Positions 36,201-51,200 are shown, numbered from the stretch's first letter. The stretch is DNA of 64,000 nt from Volvox africanus (GCA_030268105.1 BSDZ01000020.1:512001-576000), one strand, 5' to 3'. A program made the numbers and translations. Notes: a model not told the origin generated them from the sequence alone.

Positions 36201-39200
36201 CAACTGAAGGTGCCATTGTTACCGCCGATGGCGCCGCAGGTTGCAGGACACCTGCCTCCTCCGTCGGCATGAACAGCGAGAGCTGCTGCAGCTCCTCTGG
36301 CAGTAGCACCTGCACCTCCTCGCTATCGCCACCACTGCTATCTGGACTTAAGGCAGCCACGCTCTCCAATACGCCGCCGCTGGAATCCGCAACCCCTGCT
36401 GCCGCCTCCTCGTCGTCCATCTGCTCCGATCCTACCGATGTTTCCGAAGCCACCGAGTTCCCAATTGAGAACCTTGTCCTGGCGGCTGCTGCCTTCGCAG
36501 TTGACGATGGCGGTGACGGTAATACAAATGCAGGGATCGACAACGACGCAGCGGTGGTGGTGGTGGAGGCGGAGGAGGTGGAGGAGGAGGAGGAGGGTGG
36601 CGGTAGCGCCAGTTCCACTGTCAGCGATGCGGTGAGGGTGCATGAGAGGTAGGCGAGGACACCATCTCCGGGATCTCCGGAAATCGCCTCCGCTGAGAGA
36701 ACCTGTACGGCAGGAGATTAGATTGGAGGAGAGAAAAGAAGGGTGTACGTCGCATCTCGGAGTCGGATTGAAAGCTCTAAGTAATTCGTACGGCAGGAGG
36801 ACGGGGCCTTTAATGCTCTGTCTATGACATCGAACCCTTACAATGGACTCACCCCTGCAGCCGTTAAATTGAGCAACCGTACGGCATCCGGGTCAACACC
36901 AAACGCAGGCAAGTACTCCCTGGCCATTAGCTCCTGGAGCTGAGTGTCGTTCTTCAGGCTTTGTAGGTAGGTCGCCGCCGCGGTGTAGGCCGCCGCGGTG
37001 ACGTTGCTGTCAGCTGCAGCATCGGAGCCTGCAGGGGCCGCCACCGCCGCCGCCAAAGGCCCTGGCGAGGTGACGGCGGGTGACGGGGGGCTGGGCAGCG
37101 CCGGCGGTTCTGACGGGGGCGGCAGCATCAGCGCTGGTAAAGCGATGGAGAAGTTGAAGGAGAGGCTGAGGGCGGCTCTCTCCTCCACCGTGATCAGACG
37201 AAGCAAAGAGGCGCTGTGGGAGCTGGAGTCGGTCACTGTGTACCTGTCGCCGAGCAAAAGCATGTTGGGCCGAGTTGACATGATACGGGTGGCATAAGTG
37301 AGGCATAAACACGGATATGGGGGAAATGGGTTTAGAAGGGATTAGGAAGGTAAAGTAAGGTAATGAAAGGCAAGGGAAGGTACGGGAGGGTACGGGAGGA
37401 TAAGGGAAAGTATGGGAAAAAGGTTCTCGATCTTAACCAAAGTGTGTTCAATCAAAAGCATGACTTCGGGACGAGGAGGTGGAGGACGGCGACGACAAAG
37501 CGAAAGGAAGGAGGAGGAAGAGGACAACGACGCGGATACAAAATCTCTGTACAATACATGCATGGTACCGAACCCATACGCACCTGAGTCCGTAGAGCCC
37601 TGGGCGGCAAACGCCCATCGTCAGGGACTCTGCCGTGCAAAATACGCATTGGACATTGTCGGAGGTGTCGGAGGTGTCGGAGGTGTTGGAGGTGGAGGTA
37701 TCATCCAATGGAGGCGGCGCCGGCGGCGCCACCAGTGCCCCACAAACTGGGGCAACCTGGAGGATTCATGATCACACGCCCATACCATCAAATTGCCATG
37801 AATTCGAAATGGCGGGCTCTAATCTCTAGTGGGGGCCTAAAGCCGATGATGGTTTGGGCAAGGCAATGCTGAAACACGTTTTTGGGAGAGGCATATATGC
37901 TACCTGCCTGCTTTTACCAGTTTGCGGACGTAAATTAGCGGTCTGTTTTCATGAAGGCATGTAGTCCCACCTGGATAGCGGCTGACAGGTCACCGTCAGT
38001 GGCATCCGCCGCCACGGCCCCGCACGCCTTGACGTTCTTGAAGGAGTCGCACGGCAGGAAGGAGTACGGCGCTGGCTTTCCGTACGGCAGGGCGATCTCC
38101 TGAATCTGGTCATAGAAGGGTCCGGCTGCCGATCCGTTCCCTTGGACCACTGCGGCGGCGGCATCCGCCAGTGCCGTCGCATTCGGGGCCGCAGCCAGCG
38201 CCGCCACCGCCGGGCTGGCGGCAGTGGCGCTGCCATCCACCAGCAGCAGTATGGGACCCCGCGCCGCCGCCGCATCGGCAGCGGCCGCCTCAGCGGCTCC
38301 AGGTAAAGCCTTCCGCGCCTCACAGGATATTTGGCTGCAGATCCCTTCATCTTCGCAGTAGTTTTCGCCTTCAGCGCAGGGGCTGATAATGGTGATCTGT
38401 CGAGTGGCGGTGACCCGTTGGACTTTGGCCCACCTGTCGAACACCACGAACAAAATGTCCTGCACAGTGCCAACTGCCGGAGGAAAGGAAAGGAAGGCGG
38501 GCGTGTGGACGGACGTACAGACGGCATGGGGGTTGGCCTGTAAGTCAGTATTGTGATCAGCCTGTGTCATCTAAAGATAGCCATCTACAGGTACGACATG
38601 TACGGCGAGACTATATGAGCGGTGCCTTTATACATATATCCAATGAGTTTCGACGTCGGTGTCGGATGAGATCCAGAAACTCCTTGAAATAATTAGCAGG
38701 ATTTAAAGTCGCATTCTTCATCCCCTCGCTCTAGTATGAATCACGTCCACCCCTCTCTATTTCACTAGCTCTGTCAAAGTGTCGTACCCGTTGCGTTGGG
38801 GTCCAGGCAACCCTCGATGCCCTTCTTCCAGAACTCGTGTCCCGAACAGGCAACACCATTGGTAACACATCGGCTGGGAGGACAGACGTAAACCTGCGAG
38901 GGACAGGTATAGAAAGAAGCGTAAGAAGCAAACCAAGTGATCATCAAGTGGACGGGAGAGGCCAGCCGCTGCATGTCCGAGTGCTAGGCTCCCGCTTGGT
39001 AGATGCAAGTATCGATGTGCTTGCCGTGTACCAGTAATGCCGTTACATGCGGTGTGGAGACCTTAAGGCACGAGGTGGCATCCCCTGCTTCAAGTCCCCA
39101 GTAGCAGCCGTAGCAGTACCTCGGTAGTCGCCTCTCGACCCCCAGATACTGGCTGCTCCGGAACCACAACCCAACTTGCCTGTTCAGTAATATTGTTGCC

Positions 39201-42200
39201 CAGACGGTCACTGGCGGCAATCCCAGGGTCGCACAACACACCCGGGGAAGACCACCGGCCTTGCCCGCACAAGCCGTACGGCACTCCGCGCGGCAGTTGT
39301 ACAGATGTACCACGTACGGCATCGCTCTCCAGGAGCACGAGTGACGGGGAATCTGCCGCGACTACATTGGAACTAGATGTCGTCTGGGATGAGGATCCTG
39401 ATCCAGATCCCGTAGATCCTGATCCTGTAGATCCAGATCCCGTAGATCCTGTTCCTGCAGATCCAGATCCCGTAGATCCTGATGCCGATTGCCCCAAGGA
39501 ACTGGAAAATCCAGGAATTTCGGGGACAGAGCTAGCGCCACCGCTGCTGCTGCTGCCGTACGTACCCGTTAATGAGCTAAGCCCGCTGCAGACACCGTCT
39601 ATGAAATAGGCACGGGGTCAATCAGGGGGTGGAAAACCTGGGTTAATGACTGTTTAATTGATGATTGGAAACTTCAGCAACATAACGTGGGATATATACA
39701 TATTTTAATGCAGTACAGATTTTACAAGTATATGTTGTACAAATGGATCCGTCAATACACAAAGTTTCAAATCGCAATCTCAGATTTATCATTATTGATC
39801 ACCTGAAGAACAGGTCAGGTCCGCCTCACACACCACCTCCCCGGAGGGACAAACCCGCAGGACCCGTGTCACAAATGCTGCCGCGCCCGCAGAGTCCACC
39901 ACCGTAAAGTTGATTGTGTACGTTCCCGCTGCCCCCGTGTCTATGCCACACGCTGCCAAGCTGCCACCTCCAGTAGGGCCGCCACAGACCCCCACCAGCG
40001 GCCCTAGGTTGCCGTCTTCCGCATCCGTGGCGGTAACCCCTGGGTCGCAGAGGTCCCCTAGACCCGATTGCTGCGTGCATGGCGCATAGGTGCTGTACTG
40101 CCCTTCCACGATGGCGATGAGGGGATTTCCCTTAAGGACAAGCACCGGCGGGGTATTGATTTTGGAGGAGGCCGCGGTGGCCGTGGTGGTAGACGAGCTT
40201 GAAGTGTTGGCAGACGTGCTCGAGGAGGTGGTGGATTTTGAGCTGACAACACTGCTGGTACTGCTGGTACTAAGAGAGCTTGTGGTCGTGGTTATGTCTA
40301 CATTTCCAAGGGCCTGCAGGCCACAGATGCCGGCTGTACTGCAAGCCGCTAGACCATCCTCGGTCTCATCGGGGCTGCAGACACGTTCGCCATCCGGGCA
40401 GAGAACATACACTCGCCGGAATGCGACAGCGCGATTGCCGGCTGAGTCAGTGGCGATGTAGGTGATGAGGTAGGGATTGGACTCTCCTCGTGGCACGCGG
40501 GTATTAAGTTGCCCCTCCGACGGGAGTGAGCGCGCCAGGGAGGCGCGGACGTCACCATCCACATTATCGATCGCACTGTACGGCAACATACAGCAATGGA
40601 AGGGCGTTGTGATGACTCAGCTGGGTGGGTCTGATTATACCGGCAGACCTACAACACAGACTCCACAATGCTGGTATTGAATCACAACGGTCCGTGAGGT
40701 GTCCATTCCGGCCGAATCCTACTACGCTCACGCGTGAGAGCAGGTTTCAAGTGCAAGAAGGACTAACGATTTACCGAAGAAAGCAATACGATCTATTACC
40801 TCTGCTTGACCGGCTGCACCTCCTCTGAGGAAAGCAGGATTATAAAATACGCGGATATTCAACTTACGTAGCCCCTGGATCGGTGAAAGCGGTATTGACA
40901 AGCACGTAGGTAATGCGGCCACGCACTATAGCGGACCCCGACTTGGCGGCGTAGTCGGTGCCGGGCCGGAAGGGCTTGGGGGGGTCCAGGAGGGTGATCA
41001 GGGGGGGAGTGCGGTCCACTACTGCACTGGAGCGGGTCACCTGAGGGACGTGTGTTGAGGAACCGGGAAGTAAACAAATGATCTTGACGAAGTTGAAGCA
41101 AGGGAATGGTGACCTTTGGGCCGCACAATGTTGCTGTGTTTAGGGCCTTATTTCATGCTGCTGCTTTTAGAGGTGTTGCCCCGAGAGATGTTGTGGATAA
41201 CGGACGAGCGGGTCACGTAGGTGACGTGTGTATGTGTGTGTAAGATCTGCGTCAAGAACTATGCATATTACGTACCTGAGGTACAGAGCCTTGAGATGCC
41301 GTCGCGTTACTGAAGACTCTTGTAATGTTTTGGTTGCAGTTATCTGAACGAGGCAGATGTGTCAACGAAAGCAGGATTTTAGAGTTCTAAGGCAACCATA
41401 CTCACCCGCTGGCACGTCCCTAGCTCCCCACAGGTCAGGTACTAGTACATGTATTCTGCTCACATGGTGATAGCGAATGCAGCGAAGTTACATGCCCATT
41501 AAAACAATCACCCTACGTTAGTTAATGCAGGGGGTTTAAAACTGTACGGGATAAAACTCACGTCCGATGCTGCACCGGCCCGTGCTTGGGCAGATCGCCT
41601 CGCCGCCATCCTGGCAGGGGTCGTACACTACCAGCCGCCGTACGATGGGCCGTGCGGCGTTGCCTGCCGCGTCAGCACAGCCGTACATGATGAGCGCTGG
41701 AATGCCGGGGGCTGTTGCCTGAAGAGTGTTGACTGGAAGTCCGACGGTGATGACAGAGGTGTCTGGCAGGAGACCCTCGGTGGAGTCCACACACGCCGCA
41801 CCGTCGTCCTGCGTATGTGTGTGTGTGTGTATGTGTGTGTGTGTGTGCATGGGCGTAAGGTGTTTTGTTGAGCAATTTACGTCTTATAGTGTGTATGATT
41901 GGGGAATGGGTGGGTGACAGTATCACTCCGCATGAAATGCAGCGGCTCCTGTACTGGTGATCCAATACGGCAACTCACAAGACATACACGCATCGCAAAA
42001 CGTATGCAGCTCGAAAATATCTTTTCAGCATCAGCTACTACACTTTCGGTACACTACATCTGTGCATACAATTCTAGAAATGGATCGCTCATCAATCTTC
42101 AGTCTTCAATTCAGCGATTATACAACCTGAAACGTTTAGCAGACGATGAGATTCGTACTCACGACTTATGACCAACACCAACCGAATAAAAAGTTCCAGT

Positions 42201-45200
42201 ACCCAGTACCTGATAATCTTTTGACAATACATCAACAGTGACCTCCGCCGCGCCGTACAGTGACAGTTGTGGCGGTATCGTATCGCCCTTGACAAAGTAC
42301 GATGCAGGTACGGCACGGCTGCTGGTCTGTGTGGGTCCCAGTCTCGCTGTGACCCCCCGCGGTAGTACGGCGGCCACTGCGGGGGAGGCTACTGCATCCT
42401 CCAGAGTGTTTGAATTCAGCCAGGGCGCGGGGGAGGCGGCGGAGGCCTGAGGGTGGGTGGGGCAGACCCATACACCCATACACAGGCTCATCAGGGCCAG
42501 TTTCACAACCGGGCAGCGGAACGCTACACGTACGCACCTTAGAGGGAAATTCCGGTCCCCACAATAGGCAATTGGATTTGGTCCCCATTAAGTAGGACTA
42601 AGGACTTTCACCAGCCCACTGGACGGCGCCGTAGTATGCAATGATACGGTAGCATGTACGGCACTGCACAGTACCATACCCTGCCGTACCTGCAGGGTAA
42701 AACCTTTTTAAATCTTCAACCCGTAAAACCTAAAACCCCTACCGTAGTGTACCGTACCTTTAGGTAGATAAGTATCAGGCTGGATCCAGTACCGCCGCCG
42801 GTTGAATTGCGTTGTGTGCGTATGGTGGACGTGTTGGTGGAAGCACTTGCGGAGCGTAAAGACAGGAGAACTGCCAGACTTGTAGTATTGGCCGAGGCGG
42901 CGCTACCCGCGGCACGGCGCAGCTGGGCAACGACAGCAGACGTAAAAACCGTCTGCGATATGAAGGAAGACGGAGGGGCCTTATTCCGGGCGCCTTGAGC
43001 TTAGAAGGGCCGAGTCTACCATCATCTACGACCATCCTCACAAAAATTAGAAACCCGATGTGGCAAATATTTTGTACCTTAAGAAGTTTAGATTGTAGAC
43101 TTAATATCCAGGTTGCATCCCAAAACTTTGTCCTGTCCATATTTCGGTGCTTCAATAACTCGCCTCTATAGGCTATCGTACCTGGAAAGAGGCTGAAAGA
43201 ATGGCACCCGGAGCTCCACCTGTAAGGAACATATCAGTCAAGTTGGTGACTTGTACGACGCCGTAAAGCTCCGAAACCGTGCGAGTTTGATTGGCCCCAT
43301 CTTCGCCTGCCACCGTGGGGATGAGTACGACAGGTGGGGGTGGCGACCGACGAGGCGGCGATGGCACTGTTGACGGCGGTGGCGTCGGCGGCATAGGGGA
43401 GGGATTTGGTGGTGGCGGCCGAGGTGATGGCGGCCGGGGGGGCCGGGGTGACGGGGGAAGTGGGGACGGTGGAGATGGCGAAGGGGGGAACGGCGGCGCC
43501 GGCGACGGCGGCAGGGGGCTTGGAGGCAAGGGGTTTGGGGGTTCTGGGGAGGGAGGCTGCGGCGATGTAGGATGGGGACTTGGCGGTGCCGGTGCCGGTG
43601 GCGGCGGTGGCGGTGCGACTGGGACTCGCAGTACAGAGTCCACGAATCCGAATCCCCCTGCAAGAAGAAATGGGGTGCGTGTAAGGCCCAGTCAAATGGG
43701 CGCGTAAGGCCCAGTTAAATGAACCGTGGTTCGCGGGAGCTTGGCTATGGCATCTGCAATTTGGGACCGACGTTGACGTGTGTTCCTATCAATTGGGGCA
43801 GGATTGAATACACGAGGCTCCTACAAAGGGGGGCAAAGGGGCTGCAATCGCTAATCAAGTGGAAGCAGTGGGTCCAGATCAATAGCAGAGGGGTCCCGAA
43901 CTGGAAAAGGAAATCAGTTCACTTTGTGGACGAGATCCTTAGCGATTTAGGGTTTTAGGGTTCTAACGGTTCTTACAATATTTCTAAGTTTCCACGTTTT
44001 CAAGTTTCCGAGTTTCCAATACTCTTTTATGCTTAGGGCTCAAGTTTTCTGCATGTCATTTTTTCCGGTCCGTAATGACCCTCAGGTAACTCTGTTTTCC
44101 TCTGAACCTAGCCTAAGCGGTCTTATGTTATGGCATACCATCTACTCACCTCTCCTGCACGTGTACGACTGTCTTACATCACACGATACCGCCCGCCACA
44201 CCACGCTTCGCAGAACTAGTACGACACATGATGTGACGCTCGTGTTGGTAGCATTGCTGCTATTGTTGCTGACGTTGACAGCTGCGACCATTGCCGGTTC
44301 ATTCCAGTCCCAGGCGCTCCAGGAGGCTCCACCGACCCGTGGGTCATCCCAAACCCATCGGTCGCCCATTAACATGAGTCCCAGCCAGATCTGCTGCACT
44401 CCGGCCCTGGCAGCTGCGGGCAGTATCGCCGCTACTGCGGTATGGAGGTCCAGCGGATTAGCGGCCGTGAGCAGCAGTCCGCCTGAATTTGCGCAGGCAG
44501 CGGCGGCTGACCCGCGGGTCACCCCATCCGTGAAGAGGAGCAGCTGGTCGGCCCCAACGGCCACCAGCGCGGCGGGACGTAGCAGTGCCGGTATGTCTGC
44601 ACAGGGCATGGAGGGACGGGGTTTCGGAGCAACCGTCTGTCGCTGGTTAGCAGGTGCTGGATTCACACTGACTTGATCACGGCGACTCTTAGGGGCGCCG
44701 TGCCTTTACATGGCGGATGTACCGCATGTAGCGACGCAGGTACAGCCCTCTACGCAACCCTCATCCCCTTATAAGGGATGTCCGCACCAAGGTTACAGAT
44801 CAGGCAAAGCAGCGGGCGTGCAAAAATAGCTATGTTTCAGTTAATTGAATCCTCCTTGGGCCGTACCTCGCTGACACAGAACTGGCAGGCTGTCATTGCA
44901 GGGCCGTTGCAATACGGAGCCAGGTGCAGCCTGGCCCTGAAGATCCCAACCTCCGTACATTGCCGTACAGTTGCCCGCAACCCAGAAGCTTGCACCGGAT
45001 ACACTTTGAGAGGTGAGACGCAGAAGTGACGCCACCAGCATTGCCTCAGAGCTGTTAATACGAGCAAATTCGCCACCAATGGCTGTACACCTGTCGTACG
45101 CCTCCGAGTTGTGGCACGTGTCATAAAAGGCGACATACTGTGTAAGGCCCACTTCAATCACCCGGCCGATTTCCAGTTTCAGGGGTTCTGCCGGGGGGGG

Positions 45201-48200
45201 GGGAAAAGGTGAGGAGACGGGGAAGTGATAGTGGAGAGGTTACCACTGCACGTCAAAGGGATATAAACATTGCTTTATCTCACTGTTTTTCCAGCTTCCT
45301 GGCTCATTTGAGCCTTTTGAGCATTTGCGAATTTGTGATTTATCATCATCATTATCCTGAACCTAAACATAGTAAGATTTTAATCTGTAAAGACATGCAC
45401 ACAGTCCAAACAATTTTCGTACATTTTCCGTGCAGTAAGTTCATAAGTGTTCGCTCCTTGACATGTGATTGCAGTACTGGGAGCGCACAGGCCCGATGTA
45501 GTAGTCGTACATGTACGGCCCACACAACAACACAATATCAAGGTGCAGAAGCATCCTGTCAGCATCTCGAGAGGCCTTTGTGGCTCTCAATACTACAGCG
45601 AGGATGGGAACCAAGGGAACTATGGGCCTTATACATGTTAGGGTTTAGGGTCTCTAAACGTGCAGAGCTAGCAAAGGTACAGGCTAGTTCTTCACATCGG
45701 ACCAAACCCTCCCAACGAACCTCGTACACATATGTACGGCATATGTACGGACGGAGATGCCTCTTCCCAGAACGTCGTCATCGTAGCAAGGATGCTGGCA
45801 TTAGAGCTGTTGCTTGTGCTTCCACTGCCGCTGCTGATACTGCCATTGGTGCTGGCACTGCCAATCACCGACACGACCCCGCGACCAGCCACACCGGAGG
45901 GTGCACCCGCCGGCCAGGCCGTGTATGTCAGTGTCCCATTCACCGCGTCAGAAAGGAGTTTGACCGTCGCGTTTGGGGTGTGTGTGGCTCCGGTCGTGGT
46001 AGCTGCAAGCCAATGACGGGGTGCAAGGGCAGAGGCGACCATCTCGGCAGTGGCAGCGTCCGCGGTAGTGAAGAGGGTACCTGTACGCGTACGGCAATAA
46101 TATGGGTCGGGTGTGGTAATAATGTGATGTCGGTGACACGTCTTTGGGGGTGGGTAGCGGGTTGCGGGAAATGATTTACCGGGTACGGCACCGGGTACGG
46201 CTCTATGGGGTGCACATTTCAAGCGGAGTTGACACAAACACCAAAATGTGAGAGAGGGGTGTTGAAAGTGGTCGACGACAGAGATTCGATAGGATCGTAG
46301 TGAGCTCCTCAATCACATAGCTGTATAACGCAATATATTACAATATATATATCGCGATGTAGACCAAATCGCTGCGCTTAGTAACGTTAAGCATATTTTG
46401 CACACAGACAAACGAACAGAAATTCAGCCGTACCAGCGTGCATCCGACGGCAAGTACTGCAGGCGGATGCCACATCAGTTGGGGTGTCGTACACAAACAA
46501 TCGCCGGTCGCCAGCGCCTCCTACGATGCGGGATGGTCCGGTACCATACAGGCTCGTGGCTGAGGCGGACGGGACTGGGTGGGGTCCGGGGACAAGGGAG
46601 GGGTGTTAGACTCGAGGAAAAACACAAGCGCGCACACACACACGGTGAAGCCTAAACCCTAAGACATGCTAAAAACCCGTCACCCTAGAGGTACAAAAGA
46701 GGTTGAAACCTTAACACTTAGGGTAAACCCAAAAACCAAGAATAAACATTGCGAGTCGGATGCCAGCGGTCAATAAGGCTTCTATCGATGCCACAGCGGA
46801 GTTTGGAAACCTTCGGGAAGACACGCAAGGCGAGTGAGGCTAGATTTTTGGAGTCTTACAATCTATTAAGCAAATAAGGAAATCCATTTAGTCACTTCAC
46901 CAGGCACGCAGGCAAGTCATCCATTTGCGACTGTGCCAAACTTTCTTCGAATCACACCGCAAACGTGCCCATTTATTTAGTCGTCCCACTCACATTCACA
47001 CACGAAGCCCAATTTGGTTCCACATCTTCTGCGCTCGAGCCACAGAAGCAATGTGAAGTTGGCACCAGGGAGGGTGACAAGCGCGGTAGTGGGGGGGAAG
47101 GTGCCGCTGCTGCCGACGCTGCTGTCAGCGGTGAACAGTCGACGGTTCCGGCGCCACAATAAGTTGTGACGGAGCGCCCTCCGTACGGTATTTGGCGATG
47201 GGGGCTTGCTAGATAGAGGATCTGATCGCAGTGCCGATGTCGGCGGGGGGAAAGATGGTGGCAACAGCGGCGGCGGCGAGGATGGTACAGGTGACGGCGA
47301 TGGCAGTACGGGGGCTGGCGAAGGTGAATGCGGCGGAGACACGGGGGACGGCAGCGGTGGAAATAATGGTAAAGGAGGCGCCGGTGGTTTGGGAAACGGC
47401 GGCGATGGCGCCAATGGCGGCACAGGTGACGGGGGCGATGGTGATGGCGGCTTGGGTGGTGGCGGCGATGGCTGCAACGGTGGCGCAGGTGACCGGGGCG
47501 ATGGCGAGGGAGGCGATGGTGATGGTGGTGATGGCGGCATCGGTGGCGCAGGTGACGGGGGCGATGGTGACGGAGGCGCTGGTGATGGTGGTGATGGCGG
47601 CAATGGCGGCGCTGGTGACGGGGGCGATGGTGATGGCGGCTTGGGTGGTGGCGGCGATGGTGATGGCGGCTTGGGTGGTCGCGGCGATGGCGGCAACGGG
47701 GGCGCAGGGGACGGGGGCGATGGTGATGGCGGTTCGGGCGATGGCGGTGACGGTGGTGATGGGGGCTCAGGAGATGGTGGTTCAGGTGATGGCGGCCCAG
47801 GCGACGGCGGCGACGGCGGGTCGGGAGGTTCCGGAGAAGGCGGTTCGGGTGATGGTGGTGGGTCCGGCGGACTGGGGGGGCTGGGAGGTTTGGGGGGATG
47901 GGGACTCGGGGGTGATGGGCTTGGGGGCCGTGGCGACGGGGGAAAGGGTGAAGGCGGCCTTGGGGGTTTTGGGGGCGGCGGCGGTGGCGAGGGCGGCGAG
48001 GGTGGTGACGGCGGCGGCCTTGGCGGCCTCGGTGACGGCGGGTCAGGTGACGGCGGACTTGGGGGCATGGGTGACGGTGGCGGTGGACTGGGAGGCGAAG
48101 GGGGATCTGGGGACGGAGGTTGAGGGCTTGGCGGAACCGGCGGCTTCGGGGATGGTGGCCTTGGCGGTCCGGGAGAAGGTGGGAGGGGCCGAGGAGGTGA

Positions 48201-51200
48201 TGGACTCGGAGGATCTGGGCGTGGCGGCGATGGTGAGGGCGGATAAGGTTCTGGAGGATCAGGTCTAGGTGGGAGTGGATAAGGGGGTGAGGGAGGCAGA
48301 GGAGATGGGGGATGCGGACTAGGAGGGGCAGGGCTCGGTGGGGGAGGGGGCATTGGAGGAAGGGGAGAAGGCGGCAAGGAGGGAGGAAGGGGAGATGGGG
48401 CTGGTGACGGAGGGAGGGGACTTGGGGGGGAGGGTGGCAAAGGGGAAGGGCTGGGCGGCGGAGGGCTTGGTTCATAAGGCCTGGGCGGTGACGGTGGCAA
48501 TGGGCTGGGGGGAGATGGGCTTGGTGGCTGTGGGCTGGGGGGAGATGGGTTTGGTGGCAGCGGTGACGGTGACAATGGGCTTGGTGGCGGTGGCGACGGT
48601 GGCAATGGGCTGGGGGGAGATGGGATTGGTGGCTGCGGTGGCGGTGGCAGTGGGCTTGGTGGCTGTGGCGAAGGTGCCAATGGGTTGGGGGGGGATGGGC
48701 TTGGTGGCAGCGGTGGCGGTGGCAATGGGCTGGGGGGAGATGGGCTTGGTGGCAGCTGTGGCGACGGTGGCAATGGGCTGGGGGGAGATGGGCTTGGTGG
48801 CAGCGGTGGCGGTGGCAATGGGCTGGGGGGAGATGGGCTTGGTGGCAGCTGTGGCGGTGGCAGTGGGCTGGGGGGAGATGGGTTTGGTGGCTGTGGCGAC
48901 GGTGGCAATGGGCTGGGGGGAGATGGGCTTGGTGGCAGCGGTGGCGGTGGCAATGGGCTGGGGGGAGATGGGCTTGGTGGCAGCGGTGGCGGTGGCAATG
49001 GGTTGGGGGGGGATGGGCTTGGTGGCAGCGGTGGCGGTGGCAATGGGTTGGGGGGAGATGGGCTTGGTGGCAGCGGTGGCGGTGGCAATGGGCTGGGGGG
49101 AGATGGGCTTGGTGGCAGCGGTGGCGGTGGCAGTGGGCTGGGGGGAGATGGGCTTGGTGGCTGTGGCGACGGTGGCAATGGGTTGGGGGGGGATGGGCTT
49201 GGTGGCAGCGGTGGCGGTGGCAGTGGGCTGGGGGGAGATGGGCTTGGTGGCTGTGGCGACGGTGGCAGTGGGCTGGGGGGAGATGGGCTTGGTGGCAGCG
49301 GTGGCGGTGGCAATGGGCTGGGGGGAGATGGGCTTGGTGGCAGCGGTGGCGGTGGCAATGGGCTGGGGGGAGATGGGCTTGGTGGCAGCGGTGGCGGTGG
49401 CAGTGGGCTGGGGGGAGATGGGTTTGGTGGCGGTGGCGACGGTGGCAATGGGCTGGGGGGTGATGGGCTTGGTGGCGGTGGCGACGGTGGCAATGGGCTG
49501 GGGGGAGATGGGCTTGGTGGCAGCGGTGGCGGTGGCAGTGGGCTTGGTGGCTGTGGCGAAAGTGCCAATGGGTTGGGGGGGGATGGGCTTGGTGGCAGCG
49601 GTGGCGATGGCATTGGGCTGGAAGGAGATGGGCTTGGTGGCTGTGGCGACGGTGGCAGTGGGCTGGGGGGAGATTGGCTTGGTGGCGGTGGCGAAGGTGC
49701 CAATGCGCTGGGAGGAGATGGGCTTGGTGGCTGTGGCGACGGTGGCAATGGGCTGGGGGGAGATGGGCTTGGTGGCGGTGGCGAAGGTGCCAATGCGCTG
49801 GGAGGAGATGGGCTTGGTGGCTGTGGCGACGGTGGCAATGGGCTGGGGGGAGATGGGCTTGGTGGCGGTGGCGAAGGTGCCAATGCGCTGGGAGGAGATG
49901 GGCTTGGTGGCTGTGGCAACGGTGCCAATGGGCTGTGGGGTGATGGGCTTGGTGGCAGCGGTGGCGGTGGCAATGGGTTGGGGGGAGATGGGCTTGGTGG
50001 CAGCGGTGGCGGTGGCAATGGGCTGGGGGGAGATGGGCTTGGTGGCAGCGGTGGCGGTGGCAGTGGGCTGGGGGGAGATGGGCTTGGTGGCTGTGGCGAC
50101 GGTGGCAATGGGTTGGGGGGGGATGGGCTTGGTGGCAGCGGTGGCGGTGGCAGTGGGCTGGGGGGAGATGGGCTTGGTGGCTGTGGCGACGGTGGCAGTG
50201 GGCTGGGGGGAGATGGGCTTGGTGGCAGCGGTGGCGGTGGCAATGGGCTGGGGGGAGATGGGCTTGGTGGCAGCGGTGGCGGTGGCAATGGGCTGGGGGG
50301 AGATGGGCTTGGTGGCAGCGGTGGCGGTGGCAGTGGGCTGGGGGGAGATGGGTTTGGTGGCGGTGGCGACGGTGGCAATGGGCTGGGGGGTGATGGGCTT
50401 GGTGGCGGTGGCGACGGTGGCAATGGGCTGGGGGGAGATGGGCTTGGTGGCAGCGGTGGCGGTGGCAGTGGGCTTGGTGGCTGTGGCGAAAGTGCCAATG
50501 GGTTGGGGGGGGATGGGCTTGGTGGCAGCGGTGGCGATGGCATTGGGCTGGAAGGAGATGGGCTTGGTGGCTGTGGCGACGGTGGCAGTGGGCTGGGGGG
50601 AGATTGGCTTGGTGGCGGTGGCGAAGGTGCCAATGCGCTGGGAGGAGATGGGCTTGGTGGCTGTGGCGACGGTGGCAATGGGCTGGGGGGAGATGGGCTT
50701 GGTGGCGGTGGCGAAGGTGCCAATGCGCTGGGAGGAGATGGGCTTGGTGGCTGTGGCAACGGTGCCAATGGGCTGTGGGGTGATGGGCTTGGTGGCAGCG
50801 GTGGCGGTGGCAATGGGTTGGGGGGAGATGGGCTTGGTGGCAGCGGTGGCGGTGGCAATGGGCTGGGGGGAGATGGGCTTGGTGGCAGCGGTGGCGGTGG
50901 CAGTGGGCTGGGGGGAGATGGGCTTGGTGGCAGCTGTGGCGACGGTGGCAATGGGTTGGGGGGGGATGGGCTTGGTGGCAGCGGTGGCGGTGGCAGTGGG
51001 CTGGGGGGAGATGGGCTTGGTGGCTGTGGCGACGGTGGCAGTGGGCTGGGGGGAGATGGGCTTGGTGGCAGCGGTGGCGGTGGCAATGGGCTGGGGGGAG
51101 ATGGGCTTGGTGGCAGCGGTGGCGGTGGCAATGGGCTGGGGGGAGATGGGCTTGGTGGCAGCGGTGGCGGTGGCAGTGGGCTGGGGGGAGATGGGTTTGG

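Noticed and set aside
46529..46534. AG near 46,530 as the start of exon 18
   Set aside because: Joining there makes TGA at the junction. The AG at 46,560-46,561, with a pyrimidine tract, keeps the frame open.
46977..46994. TAA after the rod as the end of a separate extensin-like gene
   Set aside because: It lies just past GAAT|GTGAGT, which closes a CTLD at FVCE and joins in phase to exon 18.
47206..48268. Plus-strand Gly-rich frames opposite the irregular part of the rod
   Set aside because: Complement of proline codons (CCN read as NGG); no independent evidence.
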